A stretch of 5,751 bases of DNA from Planctomycetota bacterium. GTDB taxonomy: Bacteria; Planctomycetota; UBA8108; UBA1146; JAJFFE01. The position numbers and the translations under genes were made by a program. The DNA lies in NCBI GenBank assembly GCA_020425835.1, contig JAGQRC010000082.1:3853-9603 (forward strand), written 5' to 3'. The notes below the pieces were generated by a model. The model did not search any database. It was given only the letters and a program-made list of their open reading frames with translations, and was not told the origin of the DNA. This document shows, piece after piece, positions 4,780-5,751 of this stretch (within the stretch, counting starts at the first letter, position 1; each line of letters begins with the position of its first letter).

Positions 4780-5751
4780 TCAGGACAGGGGCTCGAACTC
4801 GGCGGTGAAGTGTCGGAGGAATTCGGGCTGACTCGTGATCCGGTAGCCCCCGAGATCCGAACGCTTCTCGAAGACTTCGATCACGACCTCGGAAACGTAG
4901 TCGATGTGGCTCTGGGTGTACACCCGCCGTGGCAACGCGAGCCGCACCAACTCCATCGACGAGGTCTCGTCCGGTCCACCGGAAGGATCGCGCCGCCCGA
5001 ACATCACCGTTCCGATCTCGCAGCTCCGGATCCCGCCGTGCTCGTAGAGGGCGACGGCCAACGCCTGCCCGGGATACTGCGCCCCCGGGACGTGCGGCAG
5101 GAAGCGGGCAGCGTCGAGGTAGACCGCGTGACCACCGGCGGGTCGCATCACCGGGACGTCGGCCCGGTGGAGCTTCTCGGTCAGGTAGTTCGTCGTCGCC
5201 ACGCGATACTCGAGGTAGTGCTCGTCCAGCACTTCCTCCAGGCCGACCGCGATCGCCTCGAGATCGCGACCCGCGAGCCCGCCGTAGGTCGGGAAGCCCT
5301 CGGTCAGGATCAGAAGGTTGCGTTCGCGCTCGGCCAAGGATGGATCATTGGTGCAGAGGAAGCCGCCGATGTTCGCGAAGGCATCCTTCTTCGCCGACAT
5401 CGTGCACCCGTCCGCGAGTGAGAACATTTCCTTTGCGATCTCCCGAGGGGTCCGATCGGCGTACCCTTTCTCCCGGGTCTTGATGAACCAGGCGTTCTCG
5501 GCGAAGCGGCAGGCATCGAGGTAGAGCGGGATCCCGAACTCGTCGCAGACCTTGCGGACGGCGCGGAGATTCTCCAGCGAGACCGGCTGGCCGCCGCCGG
5601 AGTTGTTGGTCACGGTGACCATGACCAGAGGAATGCGCCCGCGCCCCTCCGCCTCGATGAGGCTGCGAAGAGCGGCAGTATCCATGTTGCCCTTGAAGGG
5701 GAAGTCCGACTCGGGATCGGCACTCTCGCGACAGGGAAGATCGACCGCCCG
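4780..5751 (-). CDS. tnaA: Tryptophanase (beta-eliminating PLP lyase), 5' end beyond the window
   Basis: The C-terminal 323 residues are present and the frame is open to the window edge; the start is missing. The first visible part includes PFKGN, typical of the family. Numbering from the first visible residue, motifs include NNSGGGQPVS, the PLP-binding D79 with R82 (LDACRFAEN), the Schiff-base lysine K122 (SAKKDA), EGFPTYGG at 151-158, and R270 (VRLALPRR), the counterpart of the carboxylate-binding R404 of tyrosine phenol-lyase. Two positions favour tryptophanase over that sister enzyme. H314 in LRHFTA matches E. coli TnaA H463, where tyrosine phenol-lyase has Phe448. I246 (CEIG) stands where that enzyme has Arg381. 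The reaction is tryptophan to indole, pyruvate and ammonia in the cytosol. The TGA at 4782-4780 is 71 bp before the NPD-like ATG on the same strand, so co-transcription is likely but not certain. No tnaC leader can be assessed. Confidence 0.92.
   Translation of the reverse strand, partial: RAVDLPCRESADPESDFPFKGNMDTAALRSLIEAEGRGRIPLVMVTVTNNSGGGQPVSLENLRAVRKVCDEFGIPLYLDACRFAENAWFIKTREKGYADRTPREIAKEMFSLADGCTMSAKKDAFANIGGFLCTNDPSLAERERNLLILTEGFPTYGGLAGRDLEAIAVGLEEVLDEHYLEYRVATTNYLTEKLHRADVPVMRPAGGHAVYLDAARFLPHVPGAQYPGQALAVALYEHGGIRSCEIGTVMFGRRDPSGGPDETSSMELVRLALPRRVYTQSHIDYVSEVVIEVFEKRSDLGGYRITSQPEFLRHFTAEFEPLS

Noticed and set aside
3560..4831. 423-codon open frame on the plus strand opposite the NPD-like gene
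   Set aside because: It is antisense to a gene with clear motifs. Its translation is charged and low in complexity (Arg, Asp, Glu, Val runs) with no family motif, as expected from the mirrored codons of GC-rich DNA.
1..5751. CRISPR array, tRNA or rRNA genes, tandem repeats
   Set aside because: I saw no regularly spaced direct repeats, no tRNA-like cloverleaf and no rRNA signature on either strand by reading; no program was run.

Overview
The window comes from a GC-rich bacterium. Third codon positions are mostly G or C in every gene, Shine-Dalgarno sequences are recognisable, and genes overlap by 4 bp (ATGA, GTGA). The gene content (RimK, an M14 acylase, tryptophanase, a long NPD-type flavoprotein, an Rrf2 regulator) would fit a Gram-negative such as a Myxococcota or other former deltaproteobacterium. 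That placement is an inference from style, not a proven assignment.

Left half, plus strand. The window opens in the 3' end of an unrecognised gene that stops at 191. Its reading frame stays open and codon-like after that stop, until a second TGA overlapping the next start. Then come a RimK-type ATP-grasp glutamate ligase (296-1489) carrying an extra C-terminal TrkA-C/RCK_C-like domain and a basic tail, and a zinc-dependent succinylglutamate desuccinylase/aspartoacylase-family hydrolase (1486-2502). The last two overlap by 4 bp and are probably translationally coupled. One adds amino acids by forming amide bonds and the other belongs to an amide-hydrolysing family, so a writer/eraser or maturation pair is plausible.

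Centre. The two transcription units converge on a 335-bp gap (2503-2837). Its left half is a compact non-autonomous transposon-like element (MITE, 2505-2671) with 21-bp terminal inverted repeats (19 of 21 matching) ending in CTAG on both sides. It lies 2 bp beyond the hydrolase stop codon. The other half holds nothing recognisable.

Right half, minus strand, read from right to left. A tryptophanase (tnaA, truncated by the window edge) is followed after 71 bp by a long nitronate-monooxygenase/NPD-like FMN protein (4708-3263) with a cysteine-rich C-terminal extension. An Rrf2-family Fe-S regulator follows (3266-2838), starting inside the NPD stop codon. The arrangement suggests one operon in which a redox, iron or NO-responsive regulator is co-expressed with a flavoenzyme and possibly with indole/ammonia/pyruvate production from tryptophan. 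The functional link between tryptophanase and the flavoprotein is unknown.

The items most worth a second look are the RimK-RCK_C fusion with its overlapping hydrolase, the tnaA-NPD-rrf2 arrangement, the MITE, and the in-frame TGA before rimK.
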